Part shown: positions 8,039-15,830 of the stretch, piece by piece
How the letters are laid out: each line of letters begins with the position of its first letter
Position numbering within the stretch: position 1 is the first letter of the stretch
From: Halomonas sp. HL-48
GTDB taxonomy: Bacteria > Pseudomonadota > Gammaproteobacteria > Pseudomonadales > Halomonadaceae
Length of the DNA: 33,342 nt
Assembly (NCBI RefSeq): GCF_001314875.1
Contig: NZ_LJZS01000027.1
Span: 1 to 33,342, forward strand
Direction of reading: 5' to 3'
The notes under the pieces: model-generated
Database searches by the model: none
What the model was told of the DNA's origin: nothing
Seen by the model: only the letters and a program-made list of their open reading frames with translations
Translations under genes and position numbers: made by a program

Positions 8039-8137
8039 CTCCTGGGGGAACAACGTCATAGTGACGACACAGCGTTGCAACAAAAATGCCATTAGCTTGC
8101 GGCATGCTGTGTCATTGAACGACTAATAACCCAGGAG
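8039..8137 (+). promoter_or_regulatory. Structured leader that pairs with the Shine-Dalgarno of the next gene
   Basis: CTCCTGGG (8039-8046) pairs perfectly with CCCAGGAG (8130-8137), which contains the AGGAG of the gene at 8144. Inside this outer stem are CGTCA/TGACG (8054-8058 and 8062-8066), GACACAGC/GCTGTGTC (8066-8073 and 8106-8113) and, within that, ATGCC/GGCAT (8086-8090 and 8101-8105). The arrangement suggests an RNA that can hide the ribosome binding site. It matches no riboswitch class I know. Confidence 0.5.
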
Positions 8138-8143
8138 GGAACC

Positions 8144-8446
8144 ATGGAAATGACGTCACTCAAGGCGTTCGTTGCCCAGCATGATAATTTTGAAATACGC
8201 GTCATCAGCCATGCCGGTAGCCGCTTCTATCAGGTAGAGCTTGAAGACGTAGAAGGCGAGCGTCATATGCTGACCCAGCGGGGCAAGCCGATGATGTTTC
8301 GTGCTTTGGACGATATCTACCTTGAGCTCAAGCGCGCCGATATTCATCGCGCCTATCTGGTCCAGCACGTCGCTCACGATGAAATGATCGGTCGAGAGGC
8401 CCACTACAGCGCCCCGCTTAGCTCACGCGTGCCGCTGGTCTTCTGA
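8144..8446 (+). CDS. DUF6482-like small cytoplasmic protein
   Basis: The 100-residue protein has no signal or membrane segment. It resembles the DUF6482 proteins of halomonads and pseudomonads (start SLKAFVAQHDNFEIRVISHAG, later RFYQVELED and LDDIYLELK), whose function is unknown. The family name is from memory. The start has a strong AGGAGGG five bases upstream, but that motif is predicted to be base-paired with 8039-8046, so translation may be conditional. The gene is convergent with the next one, with an 18-bp gap and no clear terminator. Confidence 0.75.
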   Translation: MEMTSLKAFVAQHDNFEIRVISHAGSRFYQVELEDVEGERHMLTQRGKPMMFRALDDIYLELKRADIHRAYLVQHVAHDEMIGREAHYSAPLSSRVPLVF

Positions 8447-8464
8447 GTCAGCTCTCGCCACCCG

Positions 8465-8866
8465 TCATGATGATTTGCTAGCCCGCTTTTCCCACCACTG
8501 CCCCAGCCGAACCCGGCGACGGGCAAACCAGCGATAACCCATATTCAGCGCCCCTCTTAATCCCGGCAGGCACGACAGCCAGACAAGCCGCCGGTAACCC
8601 AGCACGGCGTACAGGGCACGGCTCGCTTCCATCCCGATATACCAGTTGCCTTGACGATCCTTGACGTGAAGCAGGCCCATCATGGCCTCGAACTCGCGGT
8701 TCTCGCTTGCTGCGTTGAACGCCTCGCTCTGGATGTCCACCAGCGTGACGCGATCCCGATGGCGGTGTTTGGAAAGCCAGTTGACCTCGACGCGGCAAAA
8801 AGGACAGTGGCCGTCGTGGTAAAGCGTCACCGGGGCGCTGGCCTCAAGTGGGGTAAAGCGGCTCAT
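8465..8866 (-). CDS. DCC-family thiol-disulfide oxidoreductase-like protein (DUF393)
   Basis: The 133-residue protein has the DUF393/DCC signature DGHCPFC near residues 18-24, a thioredoxin-like CxxC pair at the start of a helix. The family is predicted to act in redox reactions, but no substrate is established. The ATG at 8866 overlaps the stop of the photolyase gene (ATGA), so the two are co-transcribed and translationally coupled. Such pairing suggests a redox or repair-related helper role; that is an inference. Confidence 0.88.
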   Translation of the reverse strand: MSRFTPLEASAPVTLYHDGHCPFCRVEVNWLSKHRHRDRVTLVDIQSEAFNAASENREFEAMMGLLHVKDRQGNWYIGMEASRALYAVLGYRRLVWLSCLPGLRGALNMGYRWFARRRVRLGQWWEKRASKSS

Positions 8867-10443
8867 GACATGGTCTCCGAGGTATAACCGGCGGTATGGC
8901 CGGGCTGGCCATATCCGGGGGATGTGTCGAGGCGATCGAGAAACTGCTCGGCCTGATGCTGGATCGCGGCGCGCTTGTCGGGCGCCATGCGATCAAAGGA
9001 CCCATAGATCAGTTTCATGCGCGGGTTATGGCTTAGCTGCTCGCGGTGGCGCGCCAGAAAGTGCCAGTACAGGCTATTGAACGGGCAGGCGTCATCGCCG
9101 GTCACCTTCTTGGGCGAGTAGCGGCAGTGCTGACAGTGGTCCGACATCTTGTCGATATACTTGCCGGAGGCGCAGTAGGGCTTGGAACCCATCAGGCCGC
9201 CGTCGGCGTGAAGCACCATGCCCAGGGTATTGGGCAGCTCGACCCACTCGCAGGCGTCGACGTACACCGATAGATACCAGTCGCACAGCGCCTCGGGCTT
9301 GACGCCGCACAGCAGGGCAAAGTTGCCGGTCACCATCAGCCTCTGGATGTGGTGCGCGTAGCCGTTCTCCATGGTCATTTCGACGGCCCGCTTCAGGCAG
9401 CGCATGTCGGTATCGGCATCCCAGTAAAAGGCTGGCAGGTCGCGCTCGAATCCCAACTGGTTGAGGCGCTTGTACCCGGGCATCTGCGTCCAGTACAGGC
9501 CGCGTACATACTCACGCCAGCCCAGTATCTGGCGAATGAAGCCCTCCACCGCATTAATGGGGGCAGCGCCGTCGGTATAGCGTGCCTCCGCCGCCTGGCA
9601 GACTTCGTGGGGTGTCAGCAGGCCGATATTCAGCGCTGCCGACAGGCGCGAATGAAACAGAAACGCCGAGCGGTCGCTGATGGCGTCCTGGTAGCGACCA
9701 AAATCGGCCAGGCAGTGGTCGAGGAAATGGCGCAAGTCGCCCAGCGCCTGGCGGCGTGTCACCGGCCAGTTGAAGGTTGCCAGGTCCCCCATATGGTCGG
9801 GAAAATGCCGTTCAACAGCGTCAAAGGCCGCCCGAGTGAGGTCATCAGCCTGGTGGTCGGGCGGGGCGGGAAACGTCAGGTCGCGCTGGATGGGGGCGCG
9901 GTTGTCGTGGTCAAAATTCCACTGCCCGCCTGCCGGCTTGCCGTTTTGCATCAGCAGCCCGGTGCGCTTGCGCTGCTCGCGGTAAAAGTATTCCAGGCGC
10001 AGTTGCTTGCGCCCCTCGGCCCACCGTCCGAAGTCATCGGGCGTAGTGAAAAAGCGATCATCCTCGAATAGCTGCCAGGGAAACTCGCTAGGCTGGCGGT
10101 CCTGCATGGCGCTGAAAAGCCGCCACTCCCCGGGGCGCACCACGCGGATTTCATCGCAGCCGTAAAGAGTGGCCAGGCGTTCAGCTTCCTCGATCAGCGA
10201 GTGCGCGTTATCGGCATCGTCGAGGTCGCTGTAATGCACTTCAAAGCCTTTATCGCGCAGCTCGCGGGCAAAGTGGCGCATGGCCGCGAAGAACAGCCCA
10301 AGCTTGTGGCTATGATGGGGAACGTAGCGGGCCTCTTCGGCCACTTCGCACAGGGCGACAACGGCATGGTCGGGGGCTTGGCGCAGGGTCACCAGCGATA
10401 GCGACAGCTGGTCACCCAGTATCAGTAGCAAAGGCTTGGACAT
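8863..10443 (-). CDS. FeS-type bacterial photolyase/cryptochrome (PhrB class)
   Basis: This is a flavoprotein of the FeS-BCP group, whose studied members repair (6-4) photoproducts with blue light. From the chosen ATG (10443) it has 526 residues. The N-terminal part (LLLILGDQLS...) is the antenna domain; the C-terminal part is the FAD-binding domain. Cysteines C349, C437, C440 and C453 match, one residue off, the four 4Fe-4S ligands of Agrobacterium PhrB (350, 438, 441, 454 as I recall them). An upstream in-frame TTG (10455) is a less likely start. The gene is divergent from hemH, with a TGTACA element between them, and is followed by the overlapping DCC gene. Confidence 0.93.
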   Translation of the reverse strand: MSKPLLLILGDQLSLSLVTLRQAPDHAVVALCEVAEEARYVPHHSHKLGLFFAAMRHFARELRDKGFEVHYSDLDDADNAHSLIEEAERLATLYGCDEIRVVRPGEWRLFSAMQDRQPSEFPWQLFEDDRFFTTPDDFGRWAEGRKQLRLEYFYREQRKRTGLLMQNGKPAGGQWNFDHDNRAPIQRDLTFPAPPDHQADDLTRAAFDAVERHFPDHMGDLATFNWPVTRRQALGDLRHFLDHCLADFGRYQDAISDRSAFLFHSRLSAALNIGLLTPHEVCQAAEARYTDGAAPINAVEGFIRQILGWREYVRGLYWTQMPGYKRLNQLGFERDLPAFYWDADTDMRCLKRAVEMTMENGYAHHIQRLMVTGNFALLCGVKPEALCDWYLSVYVDACEWVELPNTLGMVLHADGGLMGSKPYCASGKYIDKMSDHCQHCRYSPKKVTGDDACPFNSLYWHFLARHREQLSHNPRMKLIYGSFDRMAPDKRAAIQHQAEQFLDRLDTSPGYGQPGHTAGYTSETMS

Positions 10444-10457
10444 AAATTGTCTCAACT

Positions 10458-10484
10458 ATGTACAAATAATGCTGATAGTATAAC
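10458..10484. promoter_or_regulatory. Shared light-box-like element between photolyase and hemH
   Basis: The top strand reads ATGTACAA, A, TAAT, seven bases, then GTATAAC. TATAAC (10479-10484) can serve as the -10 of hemH, and the complement of 10477-10482 reads TATACT. A closely matching arrangement occurs at 11757-11781 before the cryptochrome operon. TGTACA-type sites remind me of operators of LitR/CarH-type MerR light regulators; that link is inferred. Confidence 0.5.
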
Positions 10485-10556
10485 TTTATGCCGCCGCTGT
10501 GCCGAAAAGTGATAGGATTTATTTTTCAACAGGCGTTGTCAGCAGGAGTGAATGTC

Positions 10557-11636
10557 ATGACCGAGCAAGTCGCAAAGGACCAGCCGGGCGAAGGTCGCCT
10601 AACGCATGCCCCAAGCGACCACCCCCCTGTGCCCCGCGCCAAGGTCGGTGTGGTACTGGCCAATCTGGGCACCCCCGATGCCACGGACTACTGGTCGATG
10701 CGTCGCTATCTCAGCGAATTCCTGTCTGACAAGCGGGTGGTGGATTACGCCGGGTGGAAGTGGCAGCCGCTTCTGCAGTTGATCATTCTCACCAAGCGCC
10801 CGTTCTCTTCGGGTAACGCCTACAAGAGCATCTGGAACAACGAGCGCAACGAAAGCCCGTTGCTCACTACCACCCGGGCGCAGACAGAGAAGATGGCCGA
10901 GCGCTTGAAGGCGCTTTACGGCGACGATGTGGAAGTCGACTTCTGCATGCGCTACGGCAACCCATCGACGGAAAGCGTGCTGACACGGCTCAAGGAAAAA
11001 GGCTGCGAGAAGATCGTCTTCTTCCCGCTGTATCCGCAGTACGGCTCACCCACCACGGCCACCGCCAATGACCAGGCGTTTCGCACCCTGATGAAAATGA
11101 AGTGGCAGCCGTACATCCGCACCGTGCCTGCTTATTTCGACCATCCTGCCTATACGGATGCGCTGGCCAACTCAGTGCGGGAGGCCTACGAAGGCTTCAC
11201 GACGCGGCCGACCAAGCTGGTGGCCAGCTACCACGGCGTCCCCGAGCGCTACCTGCTTGAAGGTGACCCCTACCACTGCCAATGCCAGAAAACCACGCGC
11301 CTGCTGCGCGAAAAGCTGGGCCTGCCCAAGGAAGAGGTCGATACCGCCTTTCAGTCCCAGTTTGGCCCCGAAAAGTGGGTCGGTCCGCAAACCGTTGACC
11401 ACGTAGCGGCGCTGGCCAAGCAGGGCCACAAGCACATTGCCATTCTGTCGCCAGCGTTCTCCTCTGACTGCGTAGAAACGCTGGAAGAAATCAAGGAAGA
11501 GATTCACGACAGCTTCATGGAAGCCGGGGGCGAGACCTTCAGCTACATTCCCTGCCTGAACGACCGCGACGACCATATCGATGCGCTACTCGCCGTCGTC
11601 AACAACGAGCTGTCGGGCTGGTTGCCGCGTACCTAG
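10557..11636 (+). CDS. hemH: Ferrochelatase
   Basis: HemH inserts Fe2+ into protoporphyrin IX, the last step of protoheme synthesis. From ATG 10557, which has AGGAG at 10544-10548, it has 359 residues. A longer frame opens at 10488 but lacks a ribosome binding site. Visible family blocks are VVLANLGTPD at the start, SYHGVPERYL with the metal-binding H226, FQSQFGPEKWVGP, and the CVETLEEIKEE acidic segment. It stands apart from other heme genes and faces the photolyase gene, sharing a regulatory-looking intergenic region. A strong terminator follows. Confidence 0.95.
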   Translation: MTEQVAKDQPGEGRLTHAPSDHPPVPRAKVGVVLANLGTPDATDYWSMRRYLSEFLSDKRVVDYAGWKWQPLLQLIILTKRPFSSGNAYKSIWNNERNESPLLTTTRAQTEKMAERLKALYGDDVEVDFCMRYGNPSTESVLTRLKEKGCEKIVFFPLYPQYGSPTTATANDQAFRTLMKMKWQPYIRTVPAYFDHPAYTDALANSVREAYEGFTTRPTKLVASYHGVPERYLLEGDPYHCQCQKTTRLLREKLGLPKEEVDTAFQSQFGPEKWVGPQTVDHVAALAKQGHKHIAILSPAFSSDCVETLEEIKEEIHDSFMEAGGETFSYIPCLNDRDDHIDALLAVVNNELSGWLPRT

Positions 11637-11674
11637 ATTCACTTTGCGGTTAGCCAAGAGCGACGACATCAAAC

Positions 11675-11697
11675 GCCACCTTCGGGTGGCTTTTTTT
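11675..11697 (+). terminator. Rho-independent terminator after hemH
   Basis: The stem GCCACC/GGTGGC with a TTCG tetraloop is followed by seven T residues, a textbook terminator. Confidence 0.92.
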
Positions 11698-11756
11698 GTG
11701 TCGCGCATTCTTGTCGCCCACGGGTTGGACAATTAAATAGTTACACAAGGCAATAT

Positions 11757-11788
11757 ATGTACAATAATTGTACGGTATAAGATATGAT
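11757..11788 (+). promoter_or_regulatory. Operator/promoter of the DUF2256-cryptochrome operon
   Basis: It reads ATGTACAA, TAAT, six bases, then GTATAAG, matching the hemH/photolyase element. GTACAAT-A-ATTGTAC (11759-11773) is a perfect 15-base palindrome. TGTACA (11758-11763) and TATGAT (11783-11788) are 19 bp apart, the long spacing typical of MerR-controlled promoters. No MerR gene is in the window. Confidence 0.55.
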
Positions 11789-11833
11789 GTCCATGATTAC
11801 GTGGCGCCGCACGGCGGTGAAGGCAATCGCAAC

Positions 11834-11998
11834 ATGGCACATCAACACCATTTACCGGAAAAAATCTGCGTTCACTGCCAGCGTCCATTCACTTGGCGAA
11901 AGAAATGGGCGCGATGCTGGGATGAGGTCCGCTACTGCAGCAAACGCTGCCAGCGCGATGCCCGGATAGCAAAACGCGCTGAGGAGAGAGGAGCATGA
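11834..11998 (+). CDS. DUF2256 zinc-ribbon-like small protein
   Basis: The 54-residue protein has two Cys pairs, CVHC near the start and CSKRC near residue 37, with RPFTWRKKW between them. This is the DUF2256 pattern, a presumed zinc ribbon of unknown function often found beside cryptochrome/photolyase genes. I start it at ATG 11834. A longer frame would begin at a TTG inside the promoter palindrome and is unlikely. Its stop overlaps the cryptochrome start (ATGA), so the two are coupled. Confidence 0.87.
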   Translation: MAHQHHLPEKICVHCQRPFTWRKKWARCWDEVRYCSKRCQRDARIAKRAEERGA

Positions 11999-13413
11999 AC
12001 AGTACGATCGATATCGTCTGGCTGCACGACGACCTCAGAGTGACGGATAACCCCCTGCTGCACTTTGCTGATAGGCCGGACCATCTGGTGTGCGTTTACG
12101 TACTCGACGACGCCTGGTTGGCCCCGCTGTTTGATGAGCCGGCCGAAACGCGCGTTGGACCCGCGCGGTTGCGTTTCCTGTGGCAATGCCTGATGGAGCT
12201 GCGCGGCGAGTTACTGCAGCGGGGGAGCGATTTGCTCGTGCGCATCGGTAAGCCTGCCGACGTGGTGGTATCGCTTGCCGAGGAGCTGCAAGCCCGCAGC
12301 GTCAGGGTCGCCGACCATGCAGGGCTCGAAGAAGTACAGCACATTGAAAGCGTCAAGCGTCGGCTGCCCGCAGGCACCACCCTTGAGCGTTTTGAATCCG
12401 GCCGTCTGCTCGATGAAAGCGCGCTGCCGTTCGATTTGTCGCAACTGCCGGAGAGCTTTTCGGCGTTCCGTCGTCAGGTCGAGAAGCACTGCGTAATCCC
12501 TCAAGCCAAGAGCGCGCCGATTACCTTGCCCGCCTGGCCGGACGCCCCGCGTGGCTTTCCGCCGCTGTGCAACGTCTGCACCGTCAGTGCCGACTGGAAT
12601 CCCGACGAACGCCAGGGGCTGATGTTCTTGGGCGGCGAGGCCGCGGGCCGTGAGCGTTTAGAGCACTACATCTGGCGCCAGCATGGCCCGGCGTCGTACA
12701 AGAAGACGCGCAACGGGCTCCTGGGCGCCAACTTCTCGACGCGGTTTTCGCCCTGGCTGGCGCGGGGCTGCCTGTCCGCGCGTCAGGTACACGACGAGGT
12801 CAACGCCTGGGAGGCCGAGCACGGCAGCGGTGAATCCAGCTACTGGATCGGCTTTGAACTACTCTGGCGTGAATATTTCCTGCGTGCCGCGCAGTTGGAA
12901 GGCGAGGCGCTGTTCGGGAACGCCCATCTACCCCCCACCAATGCTGACTTTGATGCCTGGCGGCAGGCCAACACTGGCGTACCGTTTATCGATGCCGCCA
13001 TGCTGGAGCTGAGCAGCACCGGCTGGATTTCCAATCGCGCCCGGCAAAACGTCGCAAGCTTTCTGGTCAAGGACTTAGGCGTAGATTGGCGCTTGGGGGC
13101 GGCCTGGTTCGAGCACTGCCTGATTGATTATGATGTTGCCAGCAACTGGGGCAACTGGCGGTATATTGCCGGAGTGGGACGTGATCCACGCCAGGACCGC
13201 TACTTCAACGTGCTGAAGCAGGCGGGCCATTACGACCCCAAGGGGCTGTATGTCGCCCACTGGCTGCCCGAGTTGGACACCTTGCCTTTCGGACTGGATC
13301 GCCACCAGCCCTGGCGGGTGGCGCCCGAGGCATTCACATCGCCGCGCGTGCAGCCAGAGGCTTGGCAGCGATGGCTGATTGGCGATGCCCAACTGGAACA
13401 ATCCGGCGAGTAA
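11995..13413 (+). CDS. DASH-type cryptochrome / deoxyribodipyrimidine photolyase
   Basis: This is a 472-residue flavoprotein of the photolyase/cryptochrome family. The N-terminal Rossmann-like antenna domain begins IDIVWLHDDLRVTDNPLL. The FAD-binding helical domain contains TRFSPWLARGCLSARQV, FELLWREYF and the block WISNRARQNVASFLVKDLG. The ending around DPRQDRYFN and KQAGHYDPKG is typical of Cry-DASH. Such proteins repair cyclobutane dimers, mainly in single-stranded DNA, or act as blue-light sensors; sequence alone does not decide which. It forms an operon with DUF2256 (4-base overlap) and the DUF3429 gene three bases downstream. Confidence 0.92.
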   Translation: MNSTIDIVWLHDDLRVTDNPLLHFADRPDHLVCVYVLDDAWLAPLFDEPAETRVGPARLRFLWQCLMELRGELLQRGSDLLVRIGKPADVVVSLAEELQARSVRVADHAGLEEVQHIESVKRRLPAGTTLERFESGRLLDESALPFDLSQLPESFSAFRRQVEKHCVIPQAKSAPITLPAWPDAPRGFPPLCNVCTVSADWNPDERQGLMFLGGEAAGRERLEHYIWRQHGPASYKKTRNGLLGANFSTRFSPWLARGCLSARQVHDEVNAWEAEHGSGESSYWIGFELLWREYFLRAAQLEGEALFGNAHLPPTNADFDAWRQANTGVPFIDAAMLELSSTGWISNRARQNVASFLVKDLGVDWRLGAAWFEHCLIDYDVASNWGNWRYIAGVGRDPRQDRYFNVLKQAGHYDPKGLYVAHWLPELDTLPFGLDRHQPWRVAPEAFTSPRVQPEAWQRWLIGDAQLEQSGE

Positions 13414-13416
13414 GCA

Positions 13417-13854
13417 ATGAGGCTAGCAATGAGTGATCGGCGAACCGCATGGGTCTTGGGGCTTGCGGGACTGGCCCCGTTCGCGTTGACGCTTGGTCTG
13501 ATGTGGTGGGGCCCCACTGCCTGGCTTGAGACAGCAGTCAAGGCGTTCTTGTCTTACAGCGCGGTCATTCTGTCGTTTCTGGGCGGCACCCACTGGGGCG
13601 CTGCCCTGCAACGCGCCGAGCCGGGTCAAAGACGGCGGCTGATGATCGCCATGCTGCCCAGTCTGGTTGCCTGGCCGGCGTTATTGCTGCCGGCCTTGTG
13701 GGGGCTTGTCATACTGGGCCTCGGCTTCGTTTTCATGTGGGCGTATGACCTTGGCCGGCACGGGTGGCCGCGCTGGTACTGGCTGCTGCGCAGTGTGCTG
13801 ACGGCCGGTGTGGTGCTGGCCCATATGGCCCTGCTGACACACCTGCTAACCTGA
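13417..13854 (+). CDS. DUF3429 membrane protein
   Basis: The 145-residue protein has four to five hydrophobic segments (about 13-32, 41-55, 75-110 and 120-142). It carries the conserved-looking FLSYSAVILSFLGGTHWG block of DUF3429, whose function is unknown. The start may be ATG 13417 or the in-frame ATG 13429. It begins three bases after the cryptochrome stop, so it belongs to the same operon; a link to the light response is inferred from position only. Confidence 0.85.
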   Translation: MRLAMSDRRTAWVLGLAGLAPFALTLGLMWWGPTAWLETAVKAFLSYSAVILSFLGGTHWGAALQRAEPGQRRRLMIAMLPSLVAWPALLLPALWGLVILGLGFVFMWAYDLGRHGWPRWYWLLRSVLTAGVVLAHMALLTHLLT

Positions 13855-13875
13855 TCGTTGTAAAACTAGCAGTCA

Positions 13876-13890
13876 GCGTTGCGACAACGC
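13876..13890. repeat. Perfect 6-3-6 inverted repeat between DUF3429 and the transglycosylase
   Basis: GCGTTG-CGA-CAACGC lies about 60 bp upstream of the next start codon. There is no T-run, so a regulator site is as plausible as a terminator. Confidence 0.4.
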
Positions 13891-13951
13891 CTAGTATCGG
13901 TGCTTATTCTCGGGCATCCTTGGCGCTGACAAGGACTGCGCTGAGGAAGAC

Positions 13952-15208
13952 ATGATGATGGATAGAAAGGTGATCCTGCGTTCGGCTAGCGCCGTGATCG
14001 GCATGACCACGGCACTGGCTTTGAGCGCCCCGGCGATGGCCAATCAGCAGTTGATGACCGAGGTTGACGCCCGGGTGGCCGAAGAGGTTCAACACGCAAG
14101 CTTCAATCAGTGGCGCGATGCCTTCCGGCGCTATGCCAGTGAACAGGGCATCAGCGAGGCAACGCTTCGCGAGGCGTTCGATGAAATTCGCTACCGTGAA
14201 CGGATTATAGAGCTCGACCGCTACCAGCCAGAATTCGTCCGCTCCATCTGGGAATACCTGGATACCGCCGTCTCCAGCACGCGCATCAACAACGGCCAGG
14301 ATCGTCTGGCAGAACACCGTCGCACCGCCGAGCAGATGGAGGAGCGCTACGGAGTCCCTGCGGAAATCATCGTGGCGATCTGGGGTATCGAAAGTAACTA
14401 CGGCAGCAATTTCGGCGACTTTTCGACCCTCGAGGCGCTGGCCACGCTGGCCTACGATGGCCGCCGTCAGCAGTTTGCCCGCAGTGAGCTCCTATCCGCC
14501 CTGCGGATCATCCAGGAGGGCGACATAGCCGCTGAGGACATGCGCGGCTCATGGGCCGGGGCCATGGGGCATACCCAGTTCATTCCCACCAGTTTCGAAG
14601 CCTACGCGGTGGACGGCGACGGCGATGATCGCCGGGATATCTGGGGCAGCATCCCCGACGTCATGGCCTCCACGGCGAACTATCTGGCCCGCGCCGGCTG
14701 GCAGACAGGCCAACCCTGGGGCGTAGAAGTCAATCTGCCCGATGACTACGACTATGCCCAGACCGACCGCCGGAGCACCCAGGCCTGGGCCGAGCAGGGG
14801 GTAGAAGCGGTCAATGGCGAGCTGCCCCGTTTTGACAGCGCCGAGGTGATCGTGCCCGCCGGGGCCGAGGGTCCCGCGTTTCTGGTCGGGCCGAATTTCC
14901 GCGCCATTCTGCGCTACAACAACGCCACCAGCTATGCGCTGGCGGTGGCGACGCTTGGCGATGCCATCGCCGGTCGCGACGGTATCCAGCAGGGCTGGCC
15001 CCGCGAACAGGCACCTTTGACGCGCGATGATGTCGAAGCGCTACAGCGCGGGCTCAACCAGGCCGGGTACGATGTCGGTGGCGCTGACGGCGTCATGGGA
15101 CCCAACACCCGCCAGGGGCTTCGCGCCTTTCAGCGGGACGAGGGGCTGACCCCGGATGGCTTTGCGACGCAGTCGCTGCTTGAGCGTTTACGCCAGCGCG
15201 TGGAGTAG
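13952..15208 (+). CDS. MltB-type lytic murein transglycosylase with peptidoglycan-binding domain
   Basis: The enzyme cleaves peptidoglycan to 1,6-anhydro-muropeptides in the periplasm (GH103 family). The 418-residue protein starts with a signal peptide ending near APAMA-N (about residue 31). The catalytic domain (about 45-330) contains IWGIESNYG, where the Glu is the catalytic acid, and GAMGHTQFIPTSF. A C-terminal PG_binding_1 domain (about 350-415) has LQRGLNQAGYDVGGADG. There is no lipobox, so it is probably soluble. Three consecutive ATG codons are possible starts; GAGGAAG lies just upstream. Confidence 0.93.
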   Translation: MMMDRKVILRSASAVIGMTTALALSAPAMANQQLMTEVDARVAEEVQHASFNQWRDAFRRYASEQGISEATLREAFDEIRYRERIIELDRYQPEFVRSIWEYLDTAVSSTRINNGQDRLAEHRRTAEQMEERYGVPAEIIVAIWGIESNYGSNFGDFSTLEALATLAYDGRRQQFARSELLSALRIIQEGDIAAEDMRGSWAGAMGHTQFIPTSFEAYAVDGDGDDRRDIWGSIPDVMASTANYLARAGWQTGQPWGVEVNLPDDYDYAQTDRRSTQAWAEQGVEAVNGELPRFDSAEVIVPAGAEGPAFLVGPNFRAILRYNNATSYALAVATLGDAIAGRDGIQQGWPREQAPLTRDDVEALQRGLNQAGYDVGGADGVMGPNTRQGLRAFQRDEGLTPDGFATQSLLERLRQRVE

Positions 15209-15259
15209 CGCGGGCATCGCTCGCCGCTCGTTTTCATTCAACCGTTACAGGAACAGATC

Positions 15260-15826
15260 ATGCCCAAGGTGGTAACGACGCTGCTGAGCAGTTTCGCGAT
15301 GGTGGCGGCGCTGGCAAGCAGCCAGGCCGTCGCCGACGACGACCAGGTGTTTGGATGGGTGGAAAACGCCACCCTTCATCCCTGGGGTACTGAAGTCAAA
15401 GCCAAGCTGGATAGCGGCGCGTTAACGTCGTCGCTGGACGCTCGGGATATTGAAATGTTCGAAAAGGACGGCGAAGACTGGGTGCGCTTTCGCCTCAAGC
15501 TTGAAGACGAGGAGAGCGGCGAAGTCTTCAGCGACGAACTGGAACGCCCACTGTACCGCGAGCTGCGCGTTCGCGGGGCGGGCGGTAAGGATGAGCGTCC
15601 GGTGGTGCTGCTGAATGTGTGCATGGGCGATAAAATATATGAAGAGCAGTTCAGCCTGCGCAACCGTGAAGACATGAATTACCCGCTTTTGCTGGGACGC
15701 CGCACGATCAGCCATCTGGGTCTGCTGGACGTGCGCGAAACCTTTATGCAGGACCCCAACTGCGATGACGATGCCGAGGTGGTCGCCCACGACCCCGACA
15801 ATGATGAGGCCAGCGACAAAAGCTGA
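15260..15826 (+). CDS. Secreted retropepsin-like protein (RimB / 'ATP-dependent zinc protease' family)
   Basis: The 188-residue protein has a signal peptide (cleavage near QAVA-DDD, residue 25). The family block VKAKLDSGALTSSLDA near 48-63 carries the D-S-G triad of retropepsin-like aspartic proteases. The GRRTISHLGLLDV segment near 151-163 is the other conserved motif. Databases often call this family ATP-dependent zinc protease, but no ATP site is visible. The C-terminus is acidic, as common in halophiles. The substrate is unknown. It is convergent with rsmE, with only four bases between the stops. Confidence 0.85.
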   Translation: MPKVVTTLLSSFAMVAALASSQAVADDDQVFGWVENATLHPWGTEVKAKLDSGALTSSLDARDIEMFEKDGEDWVRFRLKLEDEESGEVFSDELERPLYRELRVRGAGGKDERPVVLLNVCMGDKIYEEQFSLRNREDMNYPLLLGRRTISHLGLLDVRETFMQDPNCDDDAEVVAHDPDNDEASDKS

Positions 15827-15830
15827 CCGT

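Noticed and set aside
9349..10071. Open frame of 240 residues on the plus strand
   Set aside because: It lies fully opposite the FeS photolyase, which has clear motifs; it is a shadow of GC-rich codon use.
10488..10556. N-terminal extension of ferrochelatase
   Set aside because: No ribosome binding site at 10488, the extension lies right at the -10 region, and ATG 10557 has AGGAG with good spacing.
11768..11833. Longer DUF2256 protein starting at TTG 11768
   Set aside because: That start lies inside the promoter palindrome, so it would precede the transcription start; ATG 11834 gives the usual family length.
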